64,000 nt of DNA, taken from contig OZ025222.1 in the NCBI GenBank assembly GCA_964019055.1, forward strand, positions 7,580,529 through 7,644,528. The letters are read 5' to 3'. How positions within the stretch are numbered: the stretch's first letter is position 1; each line of letters begins with the position of its first letter. The stretch comes from Anthopleura xanthogrammica (taxonomy: Eukaryota; Cnidaria; Anthozoa; Actiniaria; Actiniidae). Positions 52,401 through 56,832 of this stretch are shown here, one piece after another. The position numbers and the translations under genes are program-made. The notes beneath the pieces were generated by a model. That model made no database searches. It was given only the letters and a program-made list of their open reading frames with translations, and was not told the DNA's origin.

Positions 52401-54407
52401 ACCCCTGTGCTCACTCCCCTCCCCTCTCCTCCCCTCATCTCCCCCATCTCCATCCTCACTTTTTGCGCACGCTTGATCAGATTTTGGGGAAGGCCTGGAG
52501 TGGTCGTGTTGGGGGGTTCAGATGTGATCTCTAGAGTTCAGAGAAGGCTCGTGGGGGCATGATGGGGGATTAGGGGGCTGGTCGTGATGTTGGGAGAAGG
52601 GGGAAGGCGAGGGTGGGCGTGGAAATGGCGTGGCTTGGGCGCGATGGGGGATTAGGGGGAAGGCTCGTGGGGGCGCGATGGGGAGTAGGGGGCTGGTCGT
52701 GATGTTGGGAGAAGGGGGAAGGCGAGGGTGATCGCGATGGGGAGTAGGGGGGCTGGTCGTGATGTTGGTAGTAGGGGGAAGGCGAGGGTGGGCGTGATGG
52801 GGATTAGGGGGGGCTGGTCGTGATGTTGGTAGTAGGGGGAAGGTCTGGAGTGGTCGTGATGGGGATTAGGGGGGGGGGGGGGGCTGGTCGTGATGTTGGT
52901 AGTAGGGGGAAGGTCTGGAGTGGTCGTGGAAATGGCGTGGCTTGGGCGTACCAGTGTATAAATTTAGGCGTGATTTGTTCGTGCGTGAGGTTGAGGTAGT
53001 GGTACAGGCGGGAGTACCCCGGAACCGGCACTACAAATGAACAAATGAACAAATGAACAAATGAACAAATGAACAAATGAACAAATGAACAAATGAACAA
53101 ATGAACAAATGAACAAATGAACAAATGAACAAATGAACAAATGAACAAATGAACAAATGAACAAATGAACAAATGAACAAATGAACAAATGAACAAATGA
53201 ACAAATGAACAAATGAACAAATGAACAAATGAACAAATGAACAAATGAACAAATGAACAAATGAACAAATGAACAAATGAACAAATGAACAAATGAACAA
53301 ATGAACAAATGAACAAATGAACAAATGAACAAATGAACAAATGAACAAATGAACAAATGAACAAATGAACAAATGAACAAATGAACAAATGAACAAATGA
53401 ACAAATGAACAAATGAACAAATGAACAAATGAACAAATGAACAAATGAACAAATGAACAAATGAACAAATGAACAAATGAACAAATGAACAAATGAACAA
53501 ATGAACAAATGAACAAATGAACAAATGAACAAATGAACAAATGAACAAATGAACAAATGAACAAATGAACAAATGAACAAATGAACAAATGAACAAATGA
53601 ACAAATGAACAAATGAACAAATGAACAAATGAACAAATGAACAAATGAACAAATGAACAAATGAACAAATGAACAAATGAACAAATGAACAAATGAACAA
53701 ATGAACAAATGAACAAATGAACAAATGAACAAATGAACAAATGAACAAATGAACAAATGAACAAATGAACAAATGAACAAATGAACAAATGAACAAATGA
53801 ACAAATAACTAACAAGAAACTCTACTCTCATAAGATATCGAGCCAGGCAAGTGAAAAATGGCAGTTTTGTGGTTTGATTGATTGATTGACATTGCTATTG
53901 TTTTTTTTGTAAATAACTGATGACGTTTACCGGTTGCGGAAGGGTCTGTTCAACGAAGCGATGGCGACTTGCTCTGGAAGTTTTTCAAAAATTTGACATT
54001 TTGACCTTCTATATAGTGCTGGAGAGCTAGCATCAAGGAGAAACGATCCGAAGAAAAAGTTTAGTTTTTGGGTTTGAAAAGAACTTCAAAAATAGTCATT
54101 TTTGCCTGTCCGAAAAAGTTTGAATTTAGAGTTTAGAATAAATTAAAGTTAGAATTTTGGACATTTCTCCAGCTCTTTGATATAAAAAGTTGTTCTTGTT
54201 ACAAATGAACATTTTAGCTATATTTTTTGAAATGATATTTTTTATTTTTTTTTAAATTAAAAAAAAAAATTTTTACCGGGGGTTTCATGCGTCTTAGGAG
54301 TCAAATAGTTAAGTAAAATTAAAATAAGAGCTACTTACGTCTTCCATTTCGGCATAGACTTGCAAAACAAGTACAGCAAGACACAAAATAATAACGAATT
54401 TCTTCAT
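36719..54407 (-). CDS. Secreted toxin-like Cys-rich protein (3 exons; intron 1 holds a Maverick)
   Basis: Minus-strand exons are proposed at 54339-54407, 38239-38287 and 36719-36894. All have GT-AG and matching phases (0, then 1), for 97 residues. Exon 1 is a signal peptide starting MKKFVIILCLAVLVLQVYA. Exon 2 is a propeptide-like piece with a basic RR site. Exon 3 carries CxC-x14-C-x6-C-x7-CC, the Cys order of sea-anemone type I/BDS-like toxins, after a KK site. Sea-anemone toxins of this fold act on ion channels; the target here cannot be told. Exons 1 and 2 are close copies of the lectin leader exons at 21 kb, which supports the structure. The exon 1-2 intron is about 16 kb because it contains the satellite and the Maverick. 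Whether it is still spliced correctly is unknown. Exon 3 could instead belong with another leader I did not find. Confidence 0.6.
36900..38235. other. Intron 2 of the toxin-like gene; microsatellites
   Basis: ATT/TTA triplet runs lie at 37276-37303 and 37420-37457, and GATT repeats at 37523-37560. No extra exon was identified. Confidence 0.5.
38323..38688. repeat. (ACAAATGA)n satellite, left of the Maverick
   Basis: About 46 perfect 8-bp units, ending 10 bp before the Maverick terminus (GTAGGTATGT spacer). The same satellite in the same orientation continues beyond the other end. The long minus-strand frames here are artefacts of the period. Confidence 0.95.
38699..39315 (+). repeat. Maverick left terminal inverted repeat
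   Basis: It matches 52414-53032 inverted over ~617 bp. Differences I noticed are mainly in the length of a C/G run (about 38850-38862). It contains several ~57-60-bp C-rich subrepeats with CATCACGACCAGCCCCC and CTCGCCTTCCCCCT motifs, and a CTCCCC/GAGGGG inner edge. Strand asymmetry is strong (C on plus, G on minus). Confidence 0.9.
39356..39898 (+). CDS. Maverick protein with NUMOD1-like DNA-binding domain
   Basis: 180 residues. Lys-rich N-terminus; proline-rich middle with a PPPRNYP...ETPP repeat (about 56-84); C-terminal 70 residues with CVVATNLLTKEKSYFRSMYA, LGINPGVI, then a GKSKIDGQKYAFAYF end. That order (short strand, SMYATGKRLGI helix, basic loop, Y.F strand) resembles NUMOD1-type modules, which help some nucleases contact DNA. 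No nuclease domain is present. The first ATG follows AAGAAAG; a later ATG at residue 9 is also possible. It is the first gene after the left repeat. Confidence 0.6.
   Translation: MQIHNKEKMGKKNKKNLQRKVKKEEEIHITEKAFEQVMRAFRKSMTTLPQVIETPPKEEPPTPPPRNYPQLIETPPTPPPRNYPPSPLPPKKKDHSFLKNNWENRKCVVATNLLTKEKSYFRSMYATGKRLGINPGVIIACCEGKPSAKTGKSKIDGQKYAFAYFKEEELPEGCVLLKAK
39933..40018 (+). promoter_or_regulatory. Duplicated promoter-like block before the 250-aa gene
   Basis: CTTAAGAAT...CTAGTCTATCATAAAGA and CTTAAGAATCCCTACTCTATTATAAAGA occur in tandem. Each ends in the ATAAAGA motif seen before most genes of the element; the second lies directly in front of the ATG at 40019. A tiny ORF (ATGGCTTAA) starts after the first. 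Confidence 0.45.
40019..40771 (+). CDS. Maverick 250-aa protein, possible ssDNA-binding protein
   Basis: A single 250-residue frame with KYKIIKINTKYN at the N-terminus, a WVFSFGPSERF segment, CMWDREGPTEDQKKW, LNPFCWRLEW, a GPTLCPKL motif, and a GRFYDMSGKRIDPEELI...VEVALHISNIYVGSSG stretch leading to a VIRVWEV strand. The last part resembles a family of putative single-stranded-DNA-binding proteins of large DNA viruses (DUF5871-like); I recall this by pattern only. If right, it would serve replication by the element's polymerase. It ends facing the 476-residue gene, overlapping it by 8 bp. Confidence 0.5.
   Translation: MSLTGPRLTSMIDYDVSNLRFSKPIQKEVLGKKIKYKIIKINTKYNDEETQGKLIVPSGWVFSFGPSERFEGSRKDYSIPLCMWDREGPTEDQKKWLRSFDTVVDMCAEAVLHYKEELGLIELTTSDQRKIKDRLNPFCWRLEWVTGEDGKVRLEEEGGPTLCPKLPTNRVTGKLEGRFYDMSGKRIDPEELIDREMDVEVALHISNIYVGSSGKVTLVIRVWEVNTKDPKKYKRPLRPIPEIDEDYPST
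40764..42194 (-). CDS. Maverick 476-aa protein, proline-rich head and C-terminal TM
   Basis: Last gene of the minus-strand block. Residues 16-45 are a PKP/TPPKP proline-rich tail, about 50-370 a folded part with many Trp and Tyr (PNMKYWPQQLNF, MRYRHWDPWLKFYDDGG, CILGAQVRSLSPIYDEGD), 380-450 charged EEKRKVDKM repeats, and residues 458-475 a hydrophobic membrane segment. I do not recognise the family by name. Its position with virion genes suggests a structural or membrane-associated role. A CATATAAAAGAAG motif precedes the ATG. Confidence 0.75.
   Translation of the reverse strand: MYDVFGNDVTHYFFPTKPKPTPTPPKPKSKPTPPKPPKPNFPKYLTRTGVTYPFSNNKPEDGFSDLVTNLLIPVSPKISFKITIRNIFEEIPITHTTAKESDVWVAGPNMKYWPQQLNFVVWAATKGCGVGVDMMRDIPFFRFHVAFMMRRLLTELKCSLPKDPAFNPLDNQYDEVAWEQLKNEFGLKDPDFRNKGGPNQGLGETYVPDRENGGLKIYQMGMRYRHWDPWLKFYDDGGRISDKNMISKIEPLEKQPWKPFFLEKGRGLKNLARINHSIEVFVFCILGAQVRSLSPIYDEGDTGASQETQRIFLQLLESSILVTSITKGIQSFQSAVNDSNAVLDYALAPGCWLMPSRLIMNENPVVGYNDELRKAHTWMKFGANEINKKTESEYEEEKRKVDKMGKEKRKVDKMKEEKDREEKKNTPQQTTGKTEKTNDVVKSPKRNLKPTGDSSHEVNLAVIAAVSVGVGWMLFR
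42287..42904 (-). CDS. Maverick 205-aa membrane protein
   Basis: After an acidic N-terminus come a coiled region (KLESERDRYEKVRKKYSRWR), two hydrophobic Gly-rich segments (about 63-84 and 87-108), then a long helical tail with SKHEKTVQLIRSKLNSINDI and SKALKDNRISEEEFTLILGE. From memory this protein type recurs often in coral and anemone genomes, in keeping with a Maverick gene. Function unknown; possibly an inner-membrane or virion protein. A TATAGAAAAGA motif precedes the ATG. Confidence 0.75.
   Translation of the reverse strand: MVDNDIKRTTGLYPTAPEFTDGEDFRLHKVDSVLTKLESERDRYEKVRKKYSRWRLFFHTFSMTSGSLSVLFTMGGIGTSLTGPGLAIGIPLSAVGGFMGVVSALCGMTVKKLTVKVSKHEKTVQLIRSKLNSINDIVSKALKDNRISEEEFTLILGEMRKYEQLRGEIRMKKNEEFLQKKVFDIEGLRKEVKEEFIQQLTQPRK
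42930..43640 (-). CDS. Probable minor capsid (penton-like) protein
   Basis: 236 residues, short strands throughout. It opens FYVTLRKP..TFWLEYPISR, has a SLRIPRGNYDLDTFKEAL segment, LASFLGVP, a PTVLCLHCSLVN strand, and ends RFWVTDADNKVISDG followed by a hydrophobic strand. This order (N-terminal strand, G-Y-T-like arm, LG.. turn, C-terminal I.D..G.....G) fits the single jelly-roll minor capsid protein of Polintons and its size. Such proteins form the vertices of the capsid. It lies a few genes from the major capsid protein. Confidence 0.55.
   Translation of the reverse strand: MTRFYVTLRKPDETFWLEYPISRKSKMTLLSYMFKNGLYDLMEEGLVYAASGKVSLRIPRGNYDLDTFKEALSSVMYLGKPPLLIGPQGGPRESRSAVEPFAITTEKGTTLSPNLASFLGVPKDLPWDGEKKKAHPITLKKPPTVLCLHCSLVNSFHTLINEQRDSLSYETFAPSQMLSTIGAGALGENVSHVFNNTPTTPILGEKISSIRFWVTDADNKVISDGIYPMMIAVEIT
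43681..44652 (-). CDS. Maverick 323-aa protein, coiled coil plus C-terminal amphipathic/TM region
   Basis: An acidic start (VDINDDDLDPLL), charged middle, coiled coil at about 172-212 (NEEEIERLNEENDPDNVERI), then a KIKEIFKKAG-type helix followed by several hydrophobic or amphipathic helices up to a KNAWLLIVAVVVYVV segment and a Lys tail. Its C-terminus is typical of a protein family I recall from cnidarian sequences. A membrane-active or entry-related virion role is conceivable but not shown. N-terminal residues (DIND...LL.R, DMS...RLENEDNDTYRSRL) resemble the adjacent 107-residue protein. Confidence 0.7.
   Translation of the reverse strand: MAEFGGDVDFDPLGEDGRVDINDDDLDPLLEREDIGERSWMKRFREFFSKRGRDMSDRELKGYERLENEDNDTYRSRLKQNIEEFEMSNLKGREARMESAAGEVKKLYPNWDPQKRVGKSKMVLVGEDEYGRVWVKSGKDNSKPRFLDEPETFSPTLKKSLGERWNGVVEGNERTIERNEEEIERLNEENDPDNVERIEELERENERIDGENEAMKEKVPLKERIKEIFKKAGGVTVASVLAATLVVVGAILSKLKAGLSAMGRGLKNLAEKFAALLPGLISAIASFLFKMVREVVGFLAKNAWLLIVAVVVYVVEEYKKKKR
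44656..44979 (-). CDS. Maverick 107-aa single-TM protein, partial paralogue of its neighbour
   Basis: VDINDYEREWLLRGKNMSKG, then RLPSEDDDSYIDRLRNG, parallels the N-terminus of the 323-residue protein encoded 3 bp downstream. It ends in one membrane segment (FLWIGGILVLIYVISRV). Probably a tandem partial duplication. A TATAAAAGA motif precedes the ATG. Confidence 0.7.
   Translation of the reverse strand: MVGSEEELHVDINDYEREWLLRGKNMSKGSQYERLKNFFINRAIKVAEEDLNRCMRLPSEDDDSYIDRLRNGGFGGAYEANERKKYVRNFLWIGGILVLIYVISRVK
44984..45418 (-). CDS. Maverick 144-aa protein with two membrane segments
   Basis: The frame is open from 45547, but the ATG at 45418 (MASIALMIGGA) is preferred: it follows AAAGATAAG, removes overlap with the upstream gene, and begins the conserved part. 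Layout: membrane segment, RHDKALEEYQRDMEAWEKES coiled coil, a KFSDYYKPSKQQKEYE motif, second membrane segment. I recall similar proteins in many cnidarian genomes. Function unknown. Confidence 0.7.
   Translation of the reverse strand: MASIALMIGGAIFTASAFIGGSYLAKAIAGEDDSTKEKIRHDKALEEYQRDMEAWEKESEKKRQERKDAMELQYENKKRAEKNLRETNEDFLLYAKTHPKPLPFTQPKPKFSDYYKPSKQQKEYEMIYVGGGMLALTYVISRAI
45469..45699 (-). CDS. Maverick 76-aa small membrane protein
   Basis: A Gly-rich hydrophobic helix (SAVIVGIAAGIGFLG), a KESFINDPSNSLTNYGKW loop, a second hydrophobic helix and a YLEEKKILP end. It matches in pattern a small protein I recall from cnidarian Mavericks. CAAATAAAGGGC precedes the ATG. Function unknown. Confidence 0.65.
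   Translation of the reverse strand: MAKKVENDLVKKIMESAVIVGIAAGIGFLGKKMTKESFINDPSNSLTNYGKWVAVLAGSTYLKHYLEEKKILPTSL
45780..46244 (-). CDS. Maverick 154-aa protein, basic head, TM, proline tail
   Basis: A Gly-run and acidic start, a DPKKVAAGKKLVEYNRKAKK basic segment (about 33-52), an EKEAAEKEAAEKK helix, one membrane segment (about 85-100), then SQSTPMPSQSTPTP repeats. The VAAGKKL motif is one I recall from cnidarian Maverick proteins; it resembles small basic DNA-binding or core proteins. TAATAAAG precedes the ATG. Confidence 0.65.
   Translation of the reverse strand: METPKEENGGGGGGGADEERITKEPQRIVREKDPKKVAAGKKLVEYNRKAKKALLEKEAAEKEAAEKKAIPEEEEESGGTWMPGLDFTSVLTMIGLGLTATDLYFRWRKSNPPSRPSQSTPMPSQSTPTPADNTPTPTAPNRTKPKPIIGMEGA
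46289..46873 (-). CDS. Maverick 194-aa protein
   Basis: A charged, proline-containing start, then a helical domain: KREQLCILATLGTISEYTGA, LPKKDVKKYYNRYQ, ISRVLPIDDKKELNKDLEND, and GFVALKGGRFIALADFLFQV, ending HVKMDFFG. I recall this organisation from cnidarian Mavericks. A partial paralogue of its first half is encoded immediately upstream. Function unknown. GATGATAAAGTAAC precedes the ATG. Confidence 0.65.
   Translation of the reverse strand: MASIMEQYDEKSTPSKTEEVKETTPPKKKPKSKPEEEEDDEEVAEKREQLCILATLGTISEYTGAKLSLGDIKRLPKKDVKKYYNRYQTATGAKMANGLMNVLQGIAVEVISRVLPIDDKKELNKDLENDKFLRESLTNDIGFVALKGGRFIALADFLFQVGKHVKMDFFGAAPEILEPAEQLVREYGEELSKT
46889..47209 (-). CDS. Maverick ~106-aa partial paralogue of the 194-aa protein
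   Basis: The open frame begins at 47236, but the ATG at 47209 (MDSPQKELK) follows GATAAAGTTATT and avoids overlap with the ATPase gene. The REQLCILALLGTISEHVG, LPAKDVKEYHKMYQ and EIISRVL segments match the neighbour. The C-terminal VLPIDD...GGRF half is missing and replaced by a Glu run. Likely a tandem duplication followed by truncation. Confidence 0.6.
   Translation of the reverse strand: MDSPQKELKSKFEKKVGDLREKREQLCILALLGTISEHVGRELNLEDIIKLPAKDVKEYHKMYQPTTGFMNVAHRFLGEIISRVLLMEKEEEEEVLDLEMLDLSTY
47226..47858 (-). CDS. Genome-packaging ATPase (FtsK/HerA, A32-like)
   Basis: 210 residues. Walker A GPTNCGKT at 16-23 and Walker B LIILDD at 94-99 are both intact, followed by SGRHDKISIWVLTQQ, the usual sensor region with Gln-Gln. 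This family pumps DNA into virus capsids using ATP. Length is normal for Polinton ATPases. It lies directly after the major capsid gene (57-bp gap), which suits a virion-assembly pair. AATAAATAAGA precedes the ATG. No sign of damage. Confidence 0.88.
   Translation of the reverse strand: MEELKDKTPFHCIITGPTNCGKTHYLVNTLRNSFRYVFEYIVLICPTYVENLTYRGFAKDDPRFIVLSPKADDVNEICDLLSMCKIIFSGQETLIILDDCAFSKELKNRSNHFVRLGFSGRHDKISIWVLTQQITSIAKPFRENVTCIISFYSPSQSANKLLFEEFGGTMDVEERNALMKILKKERYSRICLCLIHPHQSYVEVPGLSVS
47916..49163 (-). CDS. Major capsid protein (double jelly-roll)
   Basis: 415 residues, uninterrupted. The pattern VPYGL.AEKN.H.V.FSP.T.DPG at residues 18-40, the VVPGSVALLVDLTL strand, a YRIPISHAILDSHGVYY segment, LSNLELEYE, a DPYTACARDSEKFTNPNITK segment and LWIDLRT..DGGIHGSG match the cnidarian Maverick major capsid protein. 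It would build the icosahedral shell from pseudo-hexagonal trimers. First gene of the minus-strand virion block. ATAAATAAGAAAG lies just before the ATG. Divergent from the integrase, 41 bp away. Confidence 0.85.
   Translation of the reverse strand: MARTIPEKLDVDRIFKVPYGLKAEKNIHRVSFSPATVDPGRTLDVHIPKLPENVVIVPGSVALLVDLTLKNGSTSDANKTVVNNLGKNLIEEMRVTFGGRPIEDLVRYDLYQTYGDLFLRKEERKNRLREGISSENMRKLRTSAGNKVETDSAEVALAAIYGTRYRIPISHAILDSHGVYYSNGLVDTLLFQVTFSTSGKIVTSAQEDAKYTLSNLELEYETITSEYLANEALSSYEDGRGFYYENVLMHKSFPINKKKTTVINEQINLPLRSMTGILLIFIDPYTACARDSEKFTNPNITKVDINVNSVPHKLYSDGMIPTDFWESIVMRYGLTDTITPKEFYEDKFALWIDLRTYPDGGIHGSGLVSDATKGGVKLYIKRTAGTEDEEMTCYLFVVADGLVEFEKRSFKQNWY
49205..49717 (+). pseudogene. Maverick integrase, truncated after the second catalytic Asp
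   Basis: The N-terminal part (HTH-like, about 40-66) and the start of the rve/DDE core are present. QADLLFMP carries the first Asp (residue 95), YALVVVDVASRYVDAEPL follows, and LMVDH has the second Asp (157). Then normal sequence ends. The catalytic Glu, the rest of the core and the chromodomain or C-terminal region are missing; the last ~12 residues are antisense polymerase sequence. Integrase would insert the element by cut-and-join; this copy cannot. The first ATG lies in a small direct repeat (ACTATGGA at 49202 and 49238), so the ATG at 49241 is equally likely. Confidence 0.85.
49646..52042 (-). pseudogene. Maverick DNA polymerase B, palm domain missing
   Basis: 798 codons on the minus strand. 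Family B exonuclease motifs are intact: VIYADFECI (about 408-416), the FHNLSGYDAHLF region (555-566) and YLQTDVLLLADVFE (717-730). Zinc-like elements CLRC...H...C (357-377) and CHIC...DHNHLTGKFRGAAHNKC (511-541) are also present. The sequence stops being polymerase at GIRGGIA (about 781-787), just before the palm. The catalytic DxxSLYP and DTD motifs and thumb are absent, and the last 11 codons are antisense integrase. Proofreading part only; no synthesis expected. Usual Polinton polymerases are longer by several hundred residues. Confidence 0.88.
52133..52318 (-). CDS. Maverick 61-aa Asn/Pro/Tyr-rich small protein
   Basis: Short frame upstream of the polymerase with HWNNPHNNPYHS and YPYKPNPSN composition. 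I recognise no family. TATCATAAAGAAAAG sits directly before the ATG, like the other genes of the element, which is the main reason for calling it. Confidence 0.5.
   Translation of the reverse strand: MPKGKGINSKINKMCSVPHIDPHWNNPHNNPYHSVQYNQYRRPKDPDFMSQPYPYKPNPSN
52414..53032 (-). repeat. Maverick right terminal inverted repeat
   Basis: Inverse of 38699-39315. G-rich on the plus strand, with a run of about 15 G near 52867-52881 and repeated GGGGGCTGG / AGGGGGAAGG blocks that could form G-quadruplexes. Confidence 0.9.
53033..53806. repeat. (ACAAATGA)n satellite, right of the Maverick
   Basis: About 97 perfect units directly abut the Maverick end, in the same orientation as the left array. Three long minus-strand frames (266-330 codons) run through it and into the terminal repeat; they are artefacts. 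Confidence 0.95.
53810..54338. other. Rest of intron 1 of the toxin-like gene
   Basis: A GATT run at 53872-53888 and an A/T-rich tract at about 54236-54270. No gene. Confidence 0.5.
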
Positions 54408-54419
54408 GTTTGATGCGTT

Positions 54420-55480
54420 TTTATCCTAAAGAAATAGCAAAACAATGTTTAGAATAATTTCCAGCAAAGTTGTTTTATAACTGTGTAAACATTAGTAAGG
54501 TATTATCACAATTTAGATATGAATGTACATGTATTATTGCCACATATTTAATTCAAATTACTAAGATAAAATATGGACACGATTAATGGCTAGTGAGGCG
54601 TGTTTGAGAAATATCCTACATGAACAAATTCTACAAATCATAAATACTACAAAGTCATGATCAATCTGGTTTTTTTTGTTTTTTTGTTTTGTTGTTGTTT
54701 GTTTTTCTTTTCTAAAAAAAAAAATCTATCTGTTTATTTTGACAAATTAAAGAAGTAAACGTGCCCGTACACATTTGCATAACAACGCTAGTATTTTAGA
54801 TTTCGATAATGAATGGTTTTAATCAATTATTGCTTTGAGATCGCTTAACCGCAACCGAACCGCCTTGTTTTCAATGCGTACGGCTCTTAACAATAACAAG
54901 ATTACAAAATAATTTTCAAAGTTGAAAACGGTCACGAAAATGTCTTATACGATATCTCTTATACGATATAGTGGACCCTTATGCTGGACTTGATCATGAA
55001 AGAGAGTATATTTCTCCCGTTCTCTCAGCCACCTCGAGCACTCTATTTTGAAGCTCTTTAAAAGTTCTTAAACTCAAGTTATTAACAATAGTTATGATGT
55101 TTTGAGATGACGAAATAATTTTTTAATTCAAAACTAAATGCTCCCGTCTCAAGCCCGTCTCCAAAGGCAAAACTGCTTTATTTTTGGCTTTAAAACGAAT
55201 GCTACTAAGTTACTTACATATTTTTAGAACCTTAAAGAAATAGCATACAAAAAAAATAAAATAATAATAATAATTTTAAGCTAATAAAAAGTTGTAAAGA
55301 ACATTTGACTGAATTTACAATTGGATACACGGACATATAATTGCTTGAAGGTATTGAAAGATGGACCCTAAAAGATGCCAAACTATTACCGATGTCTAGA
55401 TATAAATTACAATAACTTAAGAGATACCTGAAATGTCTAGCTTTAACCCCTAAGGACCCTAAGATATATAACGATACTTA
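54420..55480. other. Upstream region of the toxin-like gene, paralogous to 23.3-26.9 kb
   Basis: Several blocks match the lectin gene's upstream DNA (for example CTTATGCTGGACTTGA at 24186 and 54978, and AATGGTTTTAATC near 54810). They lack the MITEs inserted there. This shows that the two genes arose by duplication including their flanks. Confidence 0.6.
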
Positions 55481-55494
55481 ATCGAACGGCGAGT

Positions 55495-55700
55495 TTGCAA
55501 TGATAGAGAAATGTGAATAATTGTCCAAGGTGTTAAAAAACGTCTACAAGCTCACCGTTCGTCTCGCACGGCTACCTTTCGAGATGGCGCAGGGAACTGG
55601 AAAATACATTCATTTTGGTTTTGCCTACATGACCATGAATTCCGCAGGGATGGCACAGGGAGTTGTGAAAGAGACTATTCACACTATAAAATATATCGCA
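55495..55700. repeat. Repeat related to 27508-27672
   Basis: AATTGTCCAAGGTGTTAAA and CACGGCTACCTTTCGAGATG are shared, partly in inverse orientation. The 83-codon frame through it (55521-55772) is not supported by any domain. Confidence 0.5.
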
Positions 55701-55775
55701 CACCTGATTAAAACGCCAAATAATTTGATATTTTGTAGTCACAAATATTCTGTGTTAATAAAACGCCAATGATGA

Positions 55776-55920
55776 TAGAGTGCATTCAGTAAAAGCGTGA
55801 AACACTAATTACTAAATTGTGCAAAATAGTGCTAGCTGAACAAAAGAAAACGAAAGAATTAGCATAAAATAGTACAAAATAGTGTTACTAATGTTTCATG
55901 CTTTTACTGAATGCACTCTA
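55776..55920. mobile_element. 145-bp MITE, TAGAGTGCATTCAGTAAAAG ends
   Basis: Inverted ends of about 28 bp (TAGAGTGCATTCAGTAAAAG and CTTTTACTGAATGCACTCTA) surround an A-rich middle with a repeated AAATAGTG motif. No ORF. Confidence 0.8.
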
Positions 55921-56482
55921 CAACTGAGAATAGTTTATAATTATTTCATGATCGGATAATTTGCTTAGCGGAAATTTCCCTCCACCTGCTCGTATGTGCA
56001 ATTACTATTTGGCAAGTCTTCTTGTCAAGAAAAACAGCAATATAACGTGCCTATCAAATATAAATACTACAAATGTGTTATTATGTTATGTTCGTTATTA
56101 TTAAGATATTTTTTGATCAAAATATAAGAGGAATGGTAAAGTAAAAACACACTTCCTATATTTCTTTATTTTCGTACAAGTCATCTTTTACAAATCTTAG
56201 CACAACGTGTCCACTTAGCTTAGATATTTACATAAACATGCTTATAGTTTTATTACTTATTTATTTATTGATAATGAATGCTTTCGTTCAATAATTGCCT
56301 TGATGTTTTTTTAAATTTATTGGCGCCAAATGCTATACTGATAAATATTTTGAGAGTTCTAAGGTAAATAACCAAATGATTTTGTCAGTTGAAAACGTTA
56401 GGAAAAAATTATTTGTTGTCATATATCTAAAAACATCTACTAAAAACATTTCAATGAAAACAACAACAAATCATTTACTCAC

Positions 56483-56600
56483 CAAGGAAATGCTCGTTGA
56501 TTGGAAATGTTGCTTCGAGTTTTGCTAAGGAAAATCCTCGACAGTAGCTTCCTTGGTTTCTGTAAGATATCCCGAGAGCAAAGACCTTATAGTTATTATG
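56483..56600 (-). other. Possible 5' untranslated exon of the toxin-like gene
   Basis: A donor (CCTTG|GTGAGT at 56483/56482) and an upstream AACTATAAGG TATA-like box near 56590-56600, in the right orientation and ~2.1 kb from the leader exon, would fit a non-coding first exon. No conservation evidence. Confidence 0.3.
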
Positions 56601-56709
56601 AGGTGTGTTCTAGAATAAATATTAAGAGAGCGGCTCTAAGTCCCGCCTCTGCACGCAACACATAAGTGAACAAAAGCCTTTTATGGACATTTTCACATCA
56701 GATTTACAA

Positions 56710-56832
56710 TAGACCCCTTGCAGCACGCCAGAATGCAGCTCAATTTTGAGGGCAAGACAATAGGTTCCAATTCTCAGGAGTTTGTTTTGCCCTCCAAATT
56801 GAGCTGCATTCCAAGATGCTGCAAGGGGTCTA
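56710..56832. mobile_element. 123-bp fold-back MITE, second copy
   Basis: TAGACCCCTTGCAGCACG and inverse GATGCTGCAAGGGGTCTA; same family as 36326-36468. Confidence 0.8.

Larger units (their letters stand above)
38699..53032. mobile_element. Maverick/Polinton, 14.3 kb, internally deleted
   Basis: The element is bounded by ~617-bp inverted repeats starting AGTGCC. It carries the Maverick/Polinton core: double jelly-roll major capsid protein, FtsK/HerA-type packaging ATPase, probable minor capsid protein, protein-primed-type DNA polymerase B and retroviral-type integrase. About ten small proteins accompany these. Mavericks are large virus-like self-synthesising transposons related to adintoviruses. 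This copy cannot be autonomous: integrase and polymerase both end at about 49.68 kb and I find no adenain-type protease. It lies in intron 1 of the toxin-like gene. No 6-bp target duplication is visible (GTATGT on the left, ACAAAT on the right). Confidence 0.92.

Noticed and set aside
38693..53038. A 6-bp target duplication for the Maverick
   Set aside because: GTATGT on the left and ACAAAT on the right do not match, so none is claimed.
52804..53831. Frames of up to 330 codons encoding FICSFVHL repeats (also 38275-38789)
   Set aside because: Satellite artefacts, open in all minus frames because the ACAAATGA unit lacks stops on that strand.
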